DNA of 64,000 nucleotides from Actinomycetota bacterium (GTDB lineage Bacteria; Actinomycetota; CADDZG01; JAHWKV01; JAOPZY01): assembly GCA_035765775.1 (NCBI GenBank), contig DASTWV010000059.1, positions 124,001 to 188,000 on the forward strand, written 5' to 3'. This document shows positions 40,552 through 48,617 of the stretch, piece by piece. Position 1 is the stretch's first letter. Each line of letters begins with the position of its first letter. The translations under genes were made by a program, and so were the position numbers. The notes under the pieces were generated by a model. That model did not search any database. It was not told where the DNA came from and saw nothing but the letters and a program-made list of their open reading frames with translations.

Positions 40552-42579
40552 CTCGACCGTCCCGTCCCCGACCTCACGCCGCCCCAGCGGGCGGCGGCGG
40601 CCTACACCGGGGGCCACCTGCTGATCGTCGCCGGCGCGGGGACCGGCAAGACCACGACGCTGACCGCACGGCTCTCCCACCTCGTGCGCAGCGGCGTCCC
40701 GGCCGAACGGATCCTGCTCCTCACCTTCAGCCGGCGGGCGGCCAGCGAGCTGCTGCAGCGCGCCGGGCAGGTGGCGGGCCAGGACGTGGCCGCCGCCGCC
40801 TGGGGAGGGACGTTCCACGCCATCGCCAACCGGCTGCTGCGCCGCCACGGCCGGGCCATCGGCGTCGCCCCGCAGTTCACGGTGATGGACCGCTCCGACA
40901 CCGCCGACCTCCTGGCCCTGGTGCGCGACGAGATGGCCGCAGGCGACGGTCCCGGGCGCCGCCGGGCACGCAAGGAGACACTGGCCGACATCCTGAGCCG
41001 CTGCCTGAACGCCCGCATGCCGCTCACCGACCTCCTCCGGGCGCACTACCCGTGGTGCGCCGAGGAGCGGGACGAGATGGCCGGGGCCTTCTCCGCCTAC
41101 ACCGCCCGCAAGCGGGTGAGCGGCGTGCTGGACTACGACGACCTGCTGCTGTGCTGGGGCGCCCTGCTCGAGGTACCCGATGTCGCCGCGCTGCTGCAGG
41201 CGCAGTTCGACCACATCCTCGTGGACGAGTACCAGGACACCAACCCGCTGCAGGCCGACCTCCTGGAGGCGATGTGCCGGGGAGGTGCCCGGCTGACCGC
41301 CGTCGGGGACGACGCCCAGGCCATCTACTCGTTCCGGGCCGCCACCCACCGCAACATCATGGAGTTCCCCGCCCGCTTCGGCGCCGAGGTGGTCATCCTG
41401 GAGCAGAACCACCGCTCGACGCCGTCGATCCTGGCCGCCACCAACGCGGTGATCGCCGCGGCCGCCCAGCGCCACCCCAAGGAGTTGTGGTCCGCCCGGG
41501 CCGACCGCGCCCGGCCCGCCCTGCACCGCTGCAGCGACGAGGGCGACCAGTCCCGCCAGGTGTGCGCCGCCATCCTTGCCCACTTCGAGCAGGGCACCCC
41601 GCTGCGGGCGCAGGCCGTCCTGGTGCGCACCGCCCACCACAGCGATCTCCTGGAGCTGGAGCTCACCGCCCGCAACATCCCCTTCGTCAAGTACGGCGGC
41701 CTGCGGTTCCTGGAGGCGGCGCACGTGAAGGACCTGATGTGCCTCCTGCGCCTGGCCGAGAACCCGCACGACGAGTTGGCCTGGTTCCGGGTCCTGCAGT
41801 TCCTGGACGACGTCGGGCCGGTCTCAGCCCGGCGGATCACCGACGCCCTGGTGGGCTCGCAGCACCCGCTGGCGGCCCTGGCGACCTCCCCGCTGCCCGA
41901 CGCCAGCCGGGACCTGGCCGCTGCCCTGGGGACCGCCGTCTCTGAGGCGTCGACGGTGGGGGCCGAGCGGGCAGGGGCGGCGGTGGAGCGGGTGCGCCTG
42001 TGGCTCGATCCGCTGCTGGAACGGCGCTACAGCGATGTGGACGCCCGCCGGGCGGACCTCGAGCAGCTCACGCTGGCGGCGTCGGCCTCGGGCGGGACGC
42101 TGCGCCAGTTCCTCGCCGAGCTGACCCTGGACCCACCGGCCTCCACCAGCGACCTGGCCGGCCCGCCGCACCTGGACGAGGACTACATCACCATCAGCAC
42201 CATCCACTCGGCGAAGGGCTGCGAGTGGGACGTGGTGCACGTGATCCACCTGGCCGACGGCAATGTGCCGTCCGACCTCGCCACCGGCGATGCGGAGGCC
42301 ATCGAGGAGGAGCGACGCCTGCTGTACGTCGCCATGACCCGGGCGCGCAACCACCTGTACTGCTATGTCCCGCTGCGCTACCACCACCGGCGCTTCGGCC
42401 TGGAGGACGGCCACGGCTACAGCCAGGTCACCCGGTTCTTCACGCCGGCGGTGCTGGCGTGCCTGGCGGACGGCTTCTCCCCGGCGGCGGCCCCGGACGA
42501 CGGGCCGGGGCTGGGCCACGAGGTGTCCCGGCCGGCCATCGAACGGCTGGACCGGGAGCTGGCGAGGCTGTGGCAGTAG
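40546..42579 (+). CDS. UvrD/Rep-family (SF1A) DNA helicase
   Basis: 677 residues. Helicase motifs in order: Q motif LTPPQRAAAAY, Walker A VAGAGTGKTTTL (near residue 35), Ia TFSRRAASEL, II ILVDEYQDTNPLQ, III GDDAQAIYSFRAA, IV LEQNHRST, V ISTIHSAKGCEWDVVHVIHL and VI EERRLLYVAMTRARNHLY. It is a 3'-5' DNA helicase, probably in repair. ATG 40546 is chosen because it sits 8 nt after TATCCT and inside an SOS-like box; an earlier start at 40528 would add only MLSCEH. No UvrB-type or nuclease domain is fused. Confidence 0.93.
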   Translation: MFLDRPVPDLTPPQRAAAAYTGGHLLIVAGAGTGKTTTLTARLSHLVRSGVPAERILLLTFSRRAASELLQRAGQVAGQDVAAAAWGGTFHAIANRLLRRHGRAIGVAPQFTVMDRSDTADLLALVRDEMAAGDGPGRRRARKETLADILSRCLNARMPLTDLLRAHYPWCAEERDEMAGAFSAYTARKRVSGVLDYDDLLLCWGALLEVPDVAALLQAQFDHILVDEYQDTNPLQADLLEAMCRGGARLTAVGDDAQAIYSFRAATHRNIMEFPARFGAEVVILEQNHRSTPSILAATNAVIAAAAQRHPKELWSARADRARPALHRCSDEGDQSRQVCAAILAHFEQGTPLRAQAVLVRTAHHSDLLELELTARNIPFVKYGGLRFLEAAHVKDLMCLLRLAENPHDELAWFRVLQFLDDVGPVSARRITDALVGSQHPLAALATSPLPDASRDLAAALGTAVSEASTVGAERAGAAVERVRLWLDPLLERRYSDVDARRADLEQLTLAASASGGTLRQFLAELTLDPPASTSDLAGPPHLDEDYITISTIHSAKGCEWDVVHVIHLADGNVPSDLATGDAEAIEEERRLLYVAMTRARNHLYCYVPLRYHHRRFGLEDGHGYSQVTRFFTPAVLACLADGFSPAAAPDDGPGLGHEVSRPAIERLDRELARLWQ

Positions 42580-42678
42580 GGCGAGGCGCGTGGGCCGGGA
42601 GGGGCGCCAGCTGTGCGGCAGCGGTGTGCGTGGTGCCGTTGCGGACTGCCAGCGCCGAGCTCGCCGGCGATGTGGGGC

Positions 42679-43302
42679 CTACCCCTCGGCCAGCACCGCG
42701 AACCACAACCGGTCGGCGGTCGCCGCCACCAGGAGGCCGGTGTCGGCGTACCGGCGGTAGATCTCCCCGGAGGCGAGGGCCCGGCGCAGGTCGCTCCCCT
42801 CCACCAGGTCGGCGACGGCCCGGCGGTAGGCGTGCTCGACGCCCCGCGAGGTCTTGATGGCCTCACTCGCGGCCCGGGCGGCCTGTTCATGGGCATGACC
42901 CAGGTGCTCGATGCCCGAGCAGACTGAGGTCATGGCCTTCTGGATGGGGTCGGCCATCTCGGCGGCGAACCCGTCCGGCGCCCAGGTGAGGGCCTCGGCC
43001 TGGTGGACCAGGTTCTTGGCGGCGTTGACCACGCGGTCGCAGCGCTCGGAGATCACGTAGAGGTTCTCCTGGTTGACCGGGCTGGCGAGTACCCCCTGCA
43101 ACCCATCGACCAGGGCTCGGCGGGCGTCGTCGGCGCGGTGCTCGAGGTCGCCCACCCGGCGGGCTGCCTCTTCGTCCCCGCCCTGGGACCACTCGGCGAG
43201 GGCATCGACGGCCTCGACGCTGACCCGGCTCTGCACCACCAGGAGGCCGAGGACGTCGGGGGTGGCCGCGCGCAGCAGCCGCTCCCACCAGGACCCGCTC
43301 AT
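42679..43302 (-). CDS. PhoU-like DUF47 protein, partner of Pit transporter
   Basis: 207 residues, ATG overlapping the Pit stop by 4 bp. It is all-helical and PhoU-like: an N-terminal region with ALAEWSQGGDEEAARRVGDL, then EHRADDARRALVDGL and NQENLYVISERCDRVVNAAK. DUF47 proteins are typically paired with Pit transporters and modulate phosphate uptake. Coupling to the Pit gene here supports that role. The gene ends about 100 bp from the convergent helicase gene. Confidence 0.88.
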   Translation of the reverse strand: MSGSWWERLLRAATPDVLGLLVVQSRVSVEAVDALAEWSQGGDEEAARRVGDLEHRADDARRALVDGLQGVLASPVNQENLYVISERCDRVVNAAKNLVHQAEALTWAPDGFAAEMADPIQKAMTSVCSGIEHLGHAHEQAARAASEAIKTSRGVEHAYRRAVADLVEGSDLRRALASGEIYRRYADTGLLVAATADRLWFAVLAEG

Positions 43303-44309
43303 CCGGCCACCGCCCGCCACGCTGCCAGGAGCCCGGCACCCAGCAAGGCGCACGCCGGGACCGTGACCATCCAGGCCGCCACGATGGCCCCCACGCCCCG
43401 CCAGCGCACATGCCGCCGGCGGCGGGGGGTCGCCACGCCCACCATGCCCGAGGCGACCACCGTCGAGGTGGACAGCGGCAGCCCGAGCGCTCCCGAGCCC
43501 AGGATCACCGCCGCCGATGCGGTCTGGGCGGCGAGACCGCTCATCGCATCGATGGGCGCCAGCCCGCGCGCCACCCGGCGCACGATCCGGCGGCCGGTCA
43601 GGCCCGCGGCCAAGGCGAGCACCACGGCCACCGGCACCCGATCGGCGAGCGACAGTCCGTGGGCCGCGCCCGCCACCCCGGAGCCGCCCGCTCCTACGGC
43701 GAGCACGGCCATGGCCTTCTGCCCATCGTTGCTCCCGTCGGCCAGAGCGACTGCCGCGCAGGCGAGCCACACCCCGCCCCGCACTGCCCCGACCAACCGG
43801 CGCCGCAGCCGCTGCGCCAGCGCCCGGGCGGGCCCGGCGAGCAGAGCGGCTACGCCGGCACCGAGGAGGGGGGCCAGGACGATGCCGGCCAGGACGCCGT
43901 TCACCCCCACCAGCCGCAACCCGCGGAGCCCTCCCCACTCGACTGCGTGCCAGCCGCCGGCAACCAGGCCGGCCCCCGCCAGGCCGCCCACCAGCCCGAC
44001 ACTCGCGCTGGTGGGGATCCCCCGGCGGGTGGTGAGCTCCGTGAAGCCGATGGCGGCGACGCACCCGGTGGCCAGCGTGGGCTGGAGCAGGTGGGGCGGG
44101 ACGTGGACCAGATGGAGGAGCGTAGCGGCGACGGCGGAGCCGGCCAGCAGTCCCCCGGCGAGATGCCAGAGGATGGCCCAGGCCACCACCCGCCAGTAGG
44201 ACCGGGAGCCCGCCGAGATCAGTGCGGCGGCGGCATTCGGGGCGTCGGCAGTCCCCAGGAGCGCGGCCAGCCCCAGCGCTGCGGCAATCGTGCAGGCACG
44301 CCCGACCAT
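43299..44309 (-). CDS. Pit-family inorganic phosphate transporter
   Basis: 336 residues with about nine or ten membrane spans. The two inverted PHO4 signatures are GTADAPNAAAALISAG near the N-terminus and VALADGSNDGQKAMAVL near residue 195; the C-terminal half has GLPLSTSTVVASGMVGV. It imports metal-phosphate with protons. The gene is followed by its coupled DUF47 partner. The first signature has GTADAPN where GxxDxxN is expected. Confidence 0.9.
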   Translation of the reverse strand: MVGRACTIAAALGLAALLGTADAPNAAAALISAGSRSYWRVVAWAILWHLAGGLLAGSAVAATLLHLVHVPPHLLQPTLATGCVAAIGFTELTTRRGIPTSASVGLVGGLAGAGLVAGGWHAVEWGGLRGLRLVGVNGVLAGIVLAPLLGAGVAALLAGPARALAQRLRRRLVGAVRGGVWLACAAVALADGSNDGQKAMAVLAVGAGGSGVAGAAHGLSLADRVPVAVVLALAAGLTGRRIVRRVARGLAPIDAMSGLAAQTASAAVILGSGALGLPLSTSTVVASGMVGVATPRRRRHVRWRGVGAIVAAWMVTVPACALLGAGLLAAWRAVAG

Positions 44310-44369
44310 AGCGGCAGTGTTCCCTGGCTCAGTGCCCCCACCGGGGGGAGGGTTGCGGGAGTGCTGGGC

Positions 44370-44831
44370 TCAGCGGCTGGAGGCCAGCCCCCGGCGGACC
44401 CGTTCGAACATGTCCCGGAACTGGCCCGCCTCCGCCGCGGTCAGCACGCCCCGCTCGATGCTCCTGTCGAGCACGGACTGGGCCTGCCGGAAGAAGTCCC
44501 CACCGGACTGCTGGGCAAAGTCGTCCATGCCCGCACCGGTCTCGCCCCGGAAGCGCTCGGCCGCATCCGCCTGGACCTGAGCCTCCTCCTCGCTGATCAG
44601 CCCGGCCGACAGCATGAGCGTGCTCATCGACACGCCCAGCCAGCGCGCTAGCAGACGCCACCGGTCGGGTGCCGGGCGGGCGGCCTCCAACTCCCAGAGC
44701 CGGTAGGCCGTCCGGGCGACTTCGAGCTCACGGGCCGCCTGCGCCTGGCTGATCCCGAGGGTGTCCCGGCGTGCCTTCAGCCGGTCAGCGAGCGAGATGG
44801 GTTCGGCCAGGGTCCCTCCCCCAGCACTCAT
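44370..44831 (-). CDS. XRE-family HTH regulator
   Basis: 153 residues. HTH at about 12-70: ADRLKARRDTLGISQAQAAR, then RTAYRLWELEAARPAPDRWR and LARWLGVS. The rest is a charged helical region with no known domain. The ATG overlaps the STAS gene stop, so it is translationally coupled. The near-palindrome TGTCTGACGTCTGACA downstream of the shared promoter is a candidate binding site. It probably controls its own STAS-XRE operon. Confidence 0.85.
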   Translation of the reverse strand: MSAGGGTLAEPISLADRLKARRDTLGISQAQAARELEVARTAYRLWELEAARPAPDRWRLLARWLGVSMSTLMLSAGLISEEEAQVQADAAERFRGETGAGMDDFAQQSGGDFFRQAQSVLDRSIERGVLTAAEAGQFRDMFERVRRGLASSR

Positions 44832-45163
44832 GCCTCGGCCTGGGCCGGTACGGCGGTTTCGGCCGGCTCGATGCGGAGACGGGGATGTCCGGTGGGCAAG
44901 CAGATCTCGAACAGCCGGCGAACACTCTCCCGGGGGTTGCGCAGGACGAGCTGCGCGGGCGCCTGCAGGGCCGCAGCGGTCTCAAGGATGACCGACAGGC
45001 CGCGGCTGTCCATGAAGGTGAGGTCACTGACGTCGAGGATGATCCCCCGGGCATCGTGGTCGCCCGCCCCGGACAGCGCGGTGCGCAGCTGGTCCTCGAC
45101 CGCCATGTCCAGCTCCCCGCTGAGGGTGAAGAACCCGGGCTCGCTCCCCGCTACGCCAAACAT
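44828..45163 (-). CDS. STAS-domain anti-sigma factor antagonist
   Basis: 111 residues. STAS fold: GFFTLSGELDMAVEDQL, then GIILDVSDLTFMDSRGLSVI with the phosphorylatable Ser in MDSRG. Such proteins release sigma factors of the SigB type by binding anti-sigma kinases, and are reset by SpoIIE-type phosphatases like the one encoded at 34-37.5 kb. It overlaps the XRE gene by 4 bp. Its promoter (TTGCGC-17-TATCGT) is housekeeping-like. Confidence 0.9.
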   Translation of the reverse strand: MFGVAGSEPGFFTLSGELDMAVEDQLRTALSGAGDHDARGIILDVSDLTFMDSRGLSVILETAAALQAPAQLVLRNPRESVRRLFEICLPTGHPRLRIEPAETAVPAQAEA

Positions 45164-45207
45164 GTCACGGACGCCGGCCGCTGGGCTTGGAACTACCGCC
45201 TGAAACC

Positions 45208-45223
45208 TGTCTGACGTCTGACA
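45208..45223. promoter_or_regulatory. 16-bp near-palindrome, putative XRE operator
   Basis: TGTCTGACGTCTGACA is symmetric at 14 of 16 positions and lies a few bases after the predicted start of transcription of the STAS-XRE operon, where a repressor would block elongation. Confidence 0.5.
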
Positions 45224-45234
45224 TGTTGCGGAGT

Positions 45235-45263
45235 ACGATAGCGCACGCTCGCTCGCAGCGCAA
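45235..45263 (-). promoter_or_regulatory. promoter of STAS-XRE operon
   Basis: On the minus strand TTGCGC (45263-45258), a 17-bp spacer and TATCGT (45240-45235), giving a leader of about 65 nt to the STAS ATG. Confidence 0.6.
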
Positions 45264-45483
45264 ATATCGGGGTTGAGGGGAGTTTCTGAGGAACTTCAGG
45301 TCCGCCCGCGCAGGCTTTGGGCTGCGCCCATCGGCAGCCGGAGCGCCGAAGCGACCAGCGTCACCACATCGCGGTCTGTTCTCGTCGAAACCCCTCGAGC
45401 CGCGCTTCTTTCCGCTCGGACTGGGTAGCCACCAATAGGCAGGAAGAGGCGACACGAGTGGCGAGACGAAAGGTGGCGAACCC

Positions 45484-46446
45484 ATGCCTGACATCGGATT
45501 CATGCTTTCCAGCGAGGAGCTCGGCCCCACCGCCCAGGTGGAGGCGGGCCAGCGCGCGGCGGCGGTCGGCTTCCGGTCGGTGATGATCTCAGACCATTAC
45601 CATCCATGGCTGGACAGCCAGGGCGAGAGTCCCTTCGTGTGGAGCGTCATCGGCGCCCTGGCCGCCAGCACCGACCTGCGGCTCGTCACGGGGGTCACCT
45701 GCCCCACCGTACGCCTGCACCCGGCGATCGTGGCACAGGCGGCCGCCACCTCCGCACTCCTGGCCCGGGGCCGGTTCGCGCTCGGCGTCGGCAGCGGGGA
45801 AGCCCTGAATGAGCACATCCTCGGGGACCGCTGGCCGCCCACGGACACCCGGCTGGACATGCTGGCCGAGGCGGTCGAGGTGATGCGGGAGCTGTGGAGC
45901 GGGCGGTGGGTGACCCATCACGGCCCGCACTACACCGTCGAGAAGGCCCGGCTGTACTCATGCCCGCCTGAGGCCCCCCCGGTCTTCGTCTCGGGCTTCG
46001 GGCCGCACTCGACTGCGCTCGCCGGGCGGATCGGCGATGGCTACGTCACCACCAAGCCGGACGCCGACTCCATCCGTGAGTACCGCCAGGCGGGCGGGCG
46101 CGGCCCGACCCTCGCAGCGTTGAAGGTGTGCTGGGGCGCCGACGAGGGCGCCGCCCGGAAGCTGGCCCATGAACGGTGGCGCACCACCGGGGTCCCGGGC
46201 GAACTCGCCCAGGAACTGCCGGTCCCGGCGCACTTCGAGCAGGCGTCTGCGCTGGTGAGCGAGGACATGGTGGCCGAGCGGATCGCCTGCGGGCCGGATC
46301 CGGAACGCCACGTCGCGGCGATCACCCGCTATGTCGAGGCGGGCTTCGACGAGATCTTCGTCACCCAGATCGGCGACGACCAGGCCGGCTTCCTCGATTT
46401 CTACGCCCGGGAGCTCCGCCCGCGCCTGGAGGGCCTGGCGGACTAG
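45484..46446 (+). CDS. F420-dependent LLM-class oxidoreductase
   Basis: 320-residue (beta/alpha)8 luciferase-like protein. Blocks: IGFMLSSEELGPTAQV, MISDHYHPWLDSQGESPFVW, RLVTGVTCPTVRLHPAIVAQ, GRFALGVGSGEALNEHI and PPVFVSGFGPHSTALAGRIG. This is the pattern of the F420-dependent glucose-6-phosphate-dehydrogenase-like subgroup (TIGR03557). It transfers hydride to or from coenzyme F420. The substrate is unknown. It supports an F420-making organism. The gene appears to be monocistronic. Confidence 0.9.
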   Translation: MPDIGFMLSSEELGPTAQVEAGQRAAAVGFRSVMISDHYHPWLDSQGESPFVWSVIGALAASTDLRLVTGVTCPTVRLHPAIVAQAAATSALLARGRFALGVGSGEALNEHILGDRWPPTDTRLDMLAEAVEVMRELWSGRWVTHHGPHYTVEKARLYSCPPEAPPVFVSGFGPHSTALAGRIGDGYVTTKPDADSIREYRQAGGRGPTLAALKVCWGADEGAARKLAHERWRTTGVPGELAQELPVPAHFEQASALVSEDMVAERIACGPDPERHVAAITRYVEAGFDEIFVTQIGDDQAGFLDFYARELRPRLEGLAD

Positions 46447-46505
46447 CCAAGGCCCCGGCCGGGGAGGCGCCGGCGAGCCGCCGATCGATTGCCCAGACCC
46501 TCCGC

Positions 46506-46557
46506 GCAGTCTGTGAGTGCTCAGTTCCGTATAGCACCCTCAAAACTCACAGACTGC
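46506..46557. repeat. 13-bp perfect inverted repeat
   Basis: GCAGTCTGTGAGT (46506-46518) and ACTCACAGACTGC (46545-46557) flank a 26-nt loop. They lie in the 275-bp gap between the convergent LLM and UspA genes. It could be a terminator-like stem or the ends of a tiny non-autonomous element. Just after it, 46573-46620 reads SSIFLIRQGES, like a decayed histidine-phosphatase start, and 46683-46707 has CACTGGG repeats. Confidence 0.7.
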
Positions 46558-46721
46558 TCAGAGCGAGGCGCTATGTCCTCGATCTTCCTGATCCGCCAGG
46601 GCGAGTCCGGCCGCCGCTCGGAGTGGACTGCGGCCGGCTCCGGCAGTTGGCTGGCACGGCCCCGACGTCGGGTGCACCACCCGGCCACTGGGCCACTGGG
46701 ACACTGGGCTAGTGCGCAGCC

Positions 46722-47216
46722 TCAGGGCACGATGACCACGACCGGGGCCTGCCGGCCGCAGACCAGGTGGCGCCCGATGGAACCGGCAATGCGGTGGCGG
46801 GCCTTCCGGGACCTCCCGACGACGATGAGGTCCGCCCGGTGGCTGGCCGCCAGGGCGAGCAGCTCTCGGGCGGGGTCGCCCTTGGTATGTACGAAGGCGA
46901 TCTCGACATCGAGGCCCGCCGTCCGCCGGGTGAGCTCCCGGTCCAGCTCACGGGCCCGCTCGGCAGCAGCCTGGTCCAATGCGGTGGCGTCGGCCACGAC
47001 CCCGGACACCGCCGCCGCGGAGACCGCCGACGGGGCGTCGGGGCTGACGAGGACCGCCAGTACCCGGCCCCCGAGCCGCTGCGCCTCCCCGCAGGCCCAG
47101 GCCAGGGCGTCCCAGGAGGGCTCCGAGCCGTCCAGCCCGACCACGACGGTCGCCGGCTCCAGACGATCGGCGGCAGCGGACGCCGGCTCCCCGTCCGGGA
47201 GCGGGCGCGCGCTCAT
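46722..47216 (-). CDS. universal stress protein (UspA family)
   Basis: 164 residues. VVVGLDGSEPSWDALAWACG at about 25-45 is the first Usp strand and helix. The ATP-binding loop pattern G-2x-G-9x-G-S/T appears as VVGRSRKARHRIAGSIGRHL. The end CGRQAPVVVIVP is typical. It is a cytoplasmic stress protein. The ATG overlaps the MarR stop (ATGA), so it is co-expressed with that regulator. Confidence 0.9.
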   Translation of the reverse strand: MSARPLPDGEPASAAADRLEPATVVVGLDGSEPSWDALAWACGEAQRLGGRVLAVLVSPDAPSAVSAAAVSGVVADATALDQAAAERARELDRELTRRTAGLDVEIAFVHTKGDPARELLALAASHRADLIVVGRSRKARHRIAGSIGRHLVCGRQAPVVVIVP

Positions 47217-47713
47217 GCCGGTACCTCCGCTGGGACGCCGGCCCCGGCCAGCCGGGCTTCCCGCCGCGTCGGGGGGCGTTCCTCATCGGCCAGGGCCGCG
47301 AGCGTTTGGAGGGCAGGTAGGGCCGCCCGGAGGGCGTCGGCATCGGGCCGGCTCAGCTGGCCGATCAGGCGGGCGAAGGTGTCGGCCCCCGCCTGCCGGC
47401 GGGCACACAGGTAGCCCGCTCCCCCGCCGGTCAGCTCCACCAGCACCACCCGCTGGTCGCCCGCATCCCGGCGGCGGGCGACCAACCCGGAACGCTCCAG
47501 GGCGGTCACCACCGCGGTCATCGACGGCTGGGCGACGCCCTCGCTGGCGGCCAGCTCCGTGATCCGCCGGGGGCCGGCGCGCTCCAGCGTCGCCAACGTT
47601 GATAGGGCAGTGAGGCTGATCTCCCTGCTGGTGCGCACAACCACCGCCGCCAGCAACCGGAACAGCGCCTCCGCAGCGCCCGAGGGATCGTTGCTTTCCA
47701 TGGTCCGATCCAT
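47213..47713 (-). CDS. MarR-family transcriptional regulator
   Basis: 166 residues. Winged helix: ISLTALSTLATLERAGPRRI, TELAASEGVAQPSMTAVVTA, LERSGLVARRRDAGDQRVVL. Helices on both sides would form the dimer interface. It is translationally coupled to the UspA gene. The perfect palindrome ACCTATATAGGT lies 7 nt before its start, so it is probably autorepressed. The inducing ligand is unknown. Confidence 0.92.
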   Translation of the reverse strand: MDRTMESNDPSGAAEALFRLLAAVVVRTSREISLTALSTLATLERAGPRRITELAASEGVAQPSMTAVVTALERSGLVARRRDAGDQRVVLVELTGGGAGYLCARRQAGADTFARLIGQLSRPDADALRAALPALQTLAALADEERPPTRREARLAGAGVPAEVPA

Positions 47714-47719
47714 AGCTCA

Positions 47720-47731
47720 ACCTATATAGGT
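47720..47731. promoter_or_regulatory. MarR operator palindrome
   Basis: ACCTATATAGGT, a perfect 12-bp palindrome, just downstream of a minus-strand -10 box TATACT (47740-47735) and at the expected transcription start of the MarR-UspA operon. Confidence 0.7.
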
Positions 47732-47783
47732 AGAAGTATAGACCTGTCGGGCTGGGGATCCGGCTGGCTCGGGGCAGGGACCG

Positions 47784-48020
47784 TTAAGAACCCCCGGTAG
47801 GGACGGGCACCCGGACCTCGAGCACGCCGCGGTGGATGCTGAGTTGGATCCCGCAGTCCCCGCACTCGGTGGGCAGCGGGATGCTGCGGACCAGAGAGGA
47901 CTCGCCCTGGTAGCCCACGCGGACATCGAGAGTGGAGTCCAGGGCGGACACGTCGACATCGGGTCGGAGCCCGGCGTGGGGAAGCTGGACGCGTACCAGA
48001 AACTCGGCATCGTTATTCAT
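47784..48020 (-). CDS. small Hsp20-like (alpha-crystallin-type) protein
   Basis: 78 residues, CGGAGGCACCC before the ATG. The C-terminal half has the Hsp20-like pattern: a strand, then RSIPLPTECG, a hydrophobic strand and HRGVLEVRVPVP, which resembles the NGVLEVRLP ending of small heat-shock proteins. It is shorter than normal Hsp20, lacking the N-terminal arm and the I-x-I tail. It stands behind a SigB-like promoter, in keeping with a stress role. Chaperone function is inferred. Confidence 0.6.
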   Translation of the reverse strand: MNNDAEFLVRVQLPHAGLRPDVDVSALDSTLDVRVGYQGESSLVRSIPLPTECGDCGIQLSIHRGVLEVRVPVPTGGS

Positions 48021-48093
48021 GGGTGCCTCCGTCGTTGCCCGGGCGAAAGACCACCCGTTGACTATGGCTCAATCGGTGTTCGTGGTTCCAGAT

Positions 48094-48118
48094 ATACCCA
48101 GGGAATCCTCGCCTAACC
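48094..48118 (-). promoter_or_regulatory. SigB-type promoter for Hsp20-like gene
   Basis: On the minus strand GGTT (48118-48115), 15-bp spacer, GGGTAT (48099-48094), matching GNNT-N14/16-GGGTAC/T. The leader to the ATG at 48020 is about 67 nt. Confidence 0.65.
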
Positions 48119-48202
48119 GTGCCTGGCCGCCCGGTTGACCGGCACCGGGACATCTCGCCGGGCCCAGGTTTGGCGCGGCCCGGAGAGCGGAAGAATCCGC
48201 AC

Positions 48203-48361
48203 ATGTCAATGGCCGGCCTGCTGCAGTCCTCCGGGCTCCTTCTCGCCTTCGCCTGGCTTGTGCTCTGGTTCACCGGCTGGGCCGAGCGCCGCCTGGACCC
48301 CCGCGACCCGGCCATGCCCGTCGAGCCAGCGGTGCCCGACCCCGAAATTCCTGCCACCTGA
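48203..48361 (+). CDS. small single-pass membrane protein
   Basis: 52 residues from ATG 48203 (ATG 48209 also possible), with a GGAAG sequence 11 nt upstream. One hydrophobic helix (about 6-24, SSGLLLAFAWLVLWFTGWAE) and an acidic Pro-rich tail. No family is recognised. It is divergent from the Hsp20-like gene. The coding status is uncertain because of its size. Confidence 0.45.
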   Translation: MSMAGLLQSSGLLLAFAWLVLWFTGWAERRLDPRDPAMPVEPAVPDPEIPAT

Positions 48362-48617
48362 AGCCCCGCTTCCGTCTGAGCCCGAGCGCGAATTATGAGC
48401 GCTAACCCGGCAGGCATCAAACTGCGAGCGTAAGCCGGAATTTACCATCGTTGGGAGTCGAGAGGCTCTCGGGCGCGGCCGAGTCTTGGCCCGCCCTGTG
48501 AGACGTCGGCTTCGAGAACTTCCCCGAACGGTGTTTGTCCGTGCCCCGCGGTGGGCATCGCACCAATGAGGCATCCGCAGCAGGAAGCGATGCGCCAGGC
48601 ACGAGGACGGGACGTCG

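Larger units (their letters stand above)
45164..45483. other. 320-bp divergent intergenic region
   Basis: It lies between the STAS gene (minus) and the LLM oxidoreductase gene (plus) and contains the STAS promoter and dyad. On the other side AAAGGTGG lies about 8 nt before the oxidoreductase ATG. No gene is seen. Confidence 0.5.

Noticed and set aside
46562-46640. Histidine phosphatase gene
   Set aside because: Only about 11 residues resemble the family start, the catalytic His is Gln, and the frame then runs antisense to uspA.
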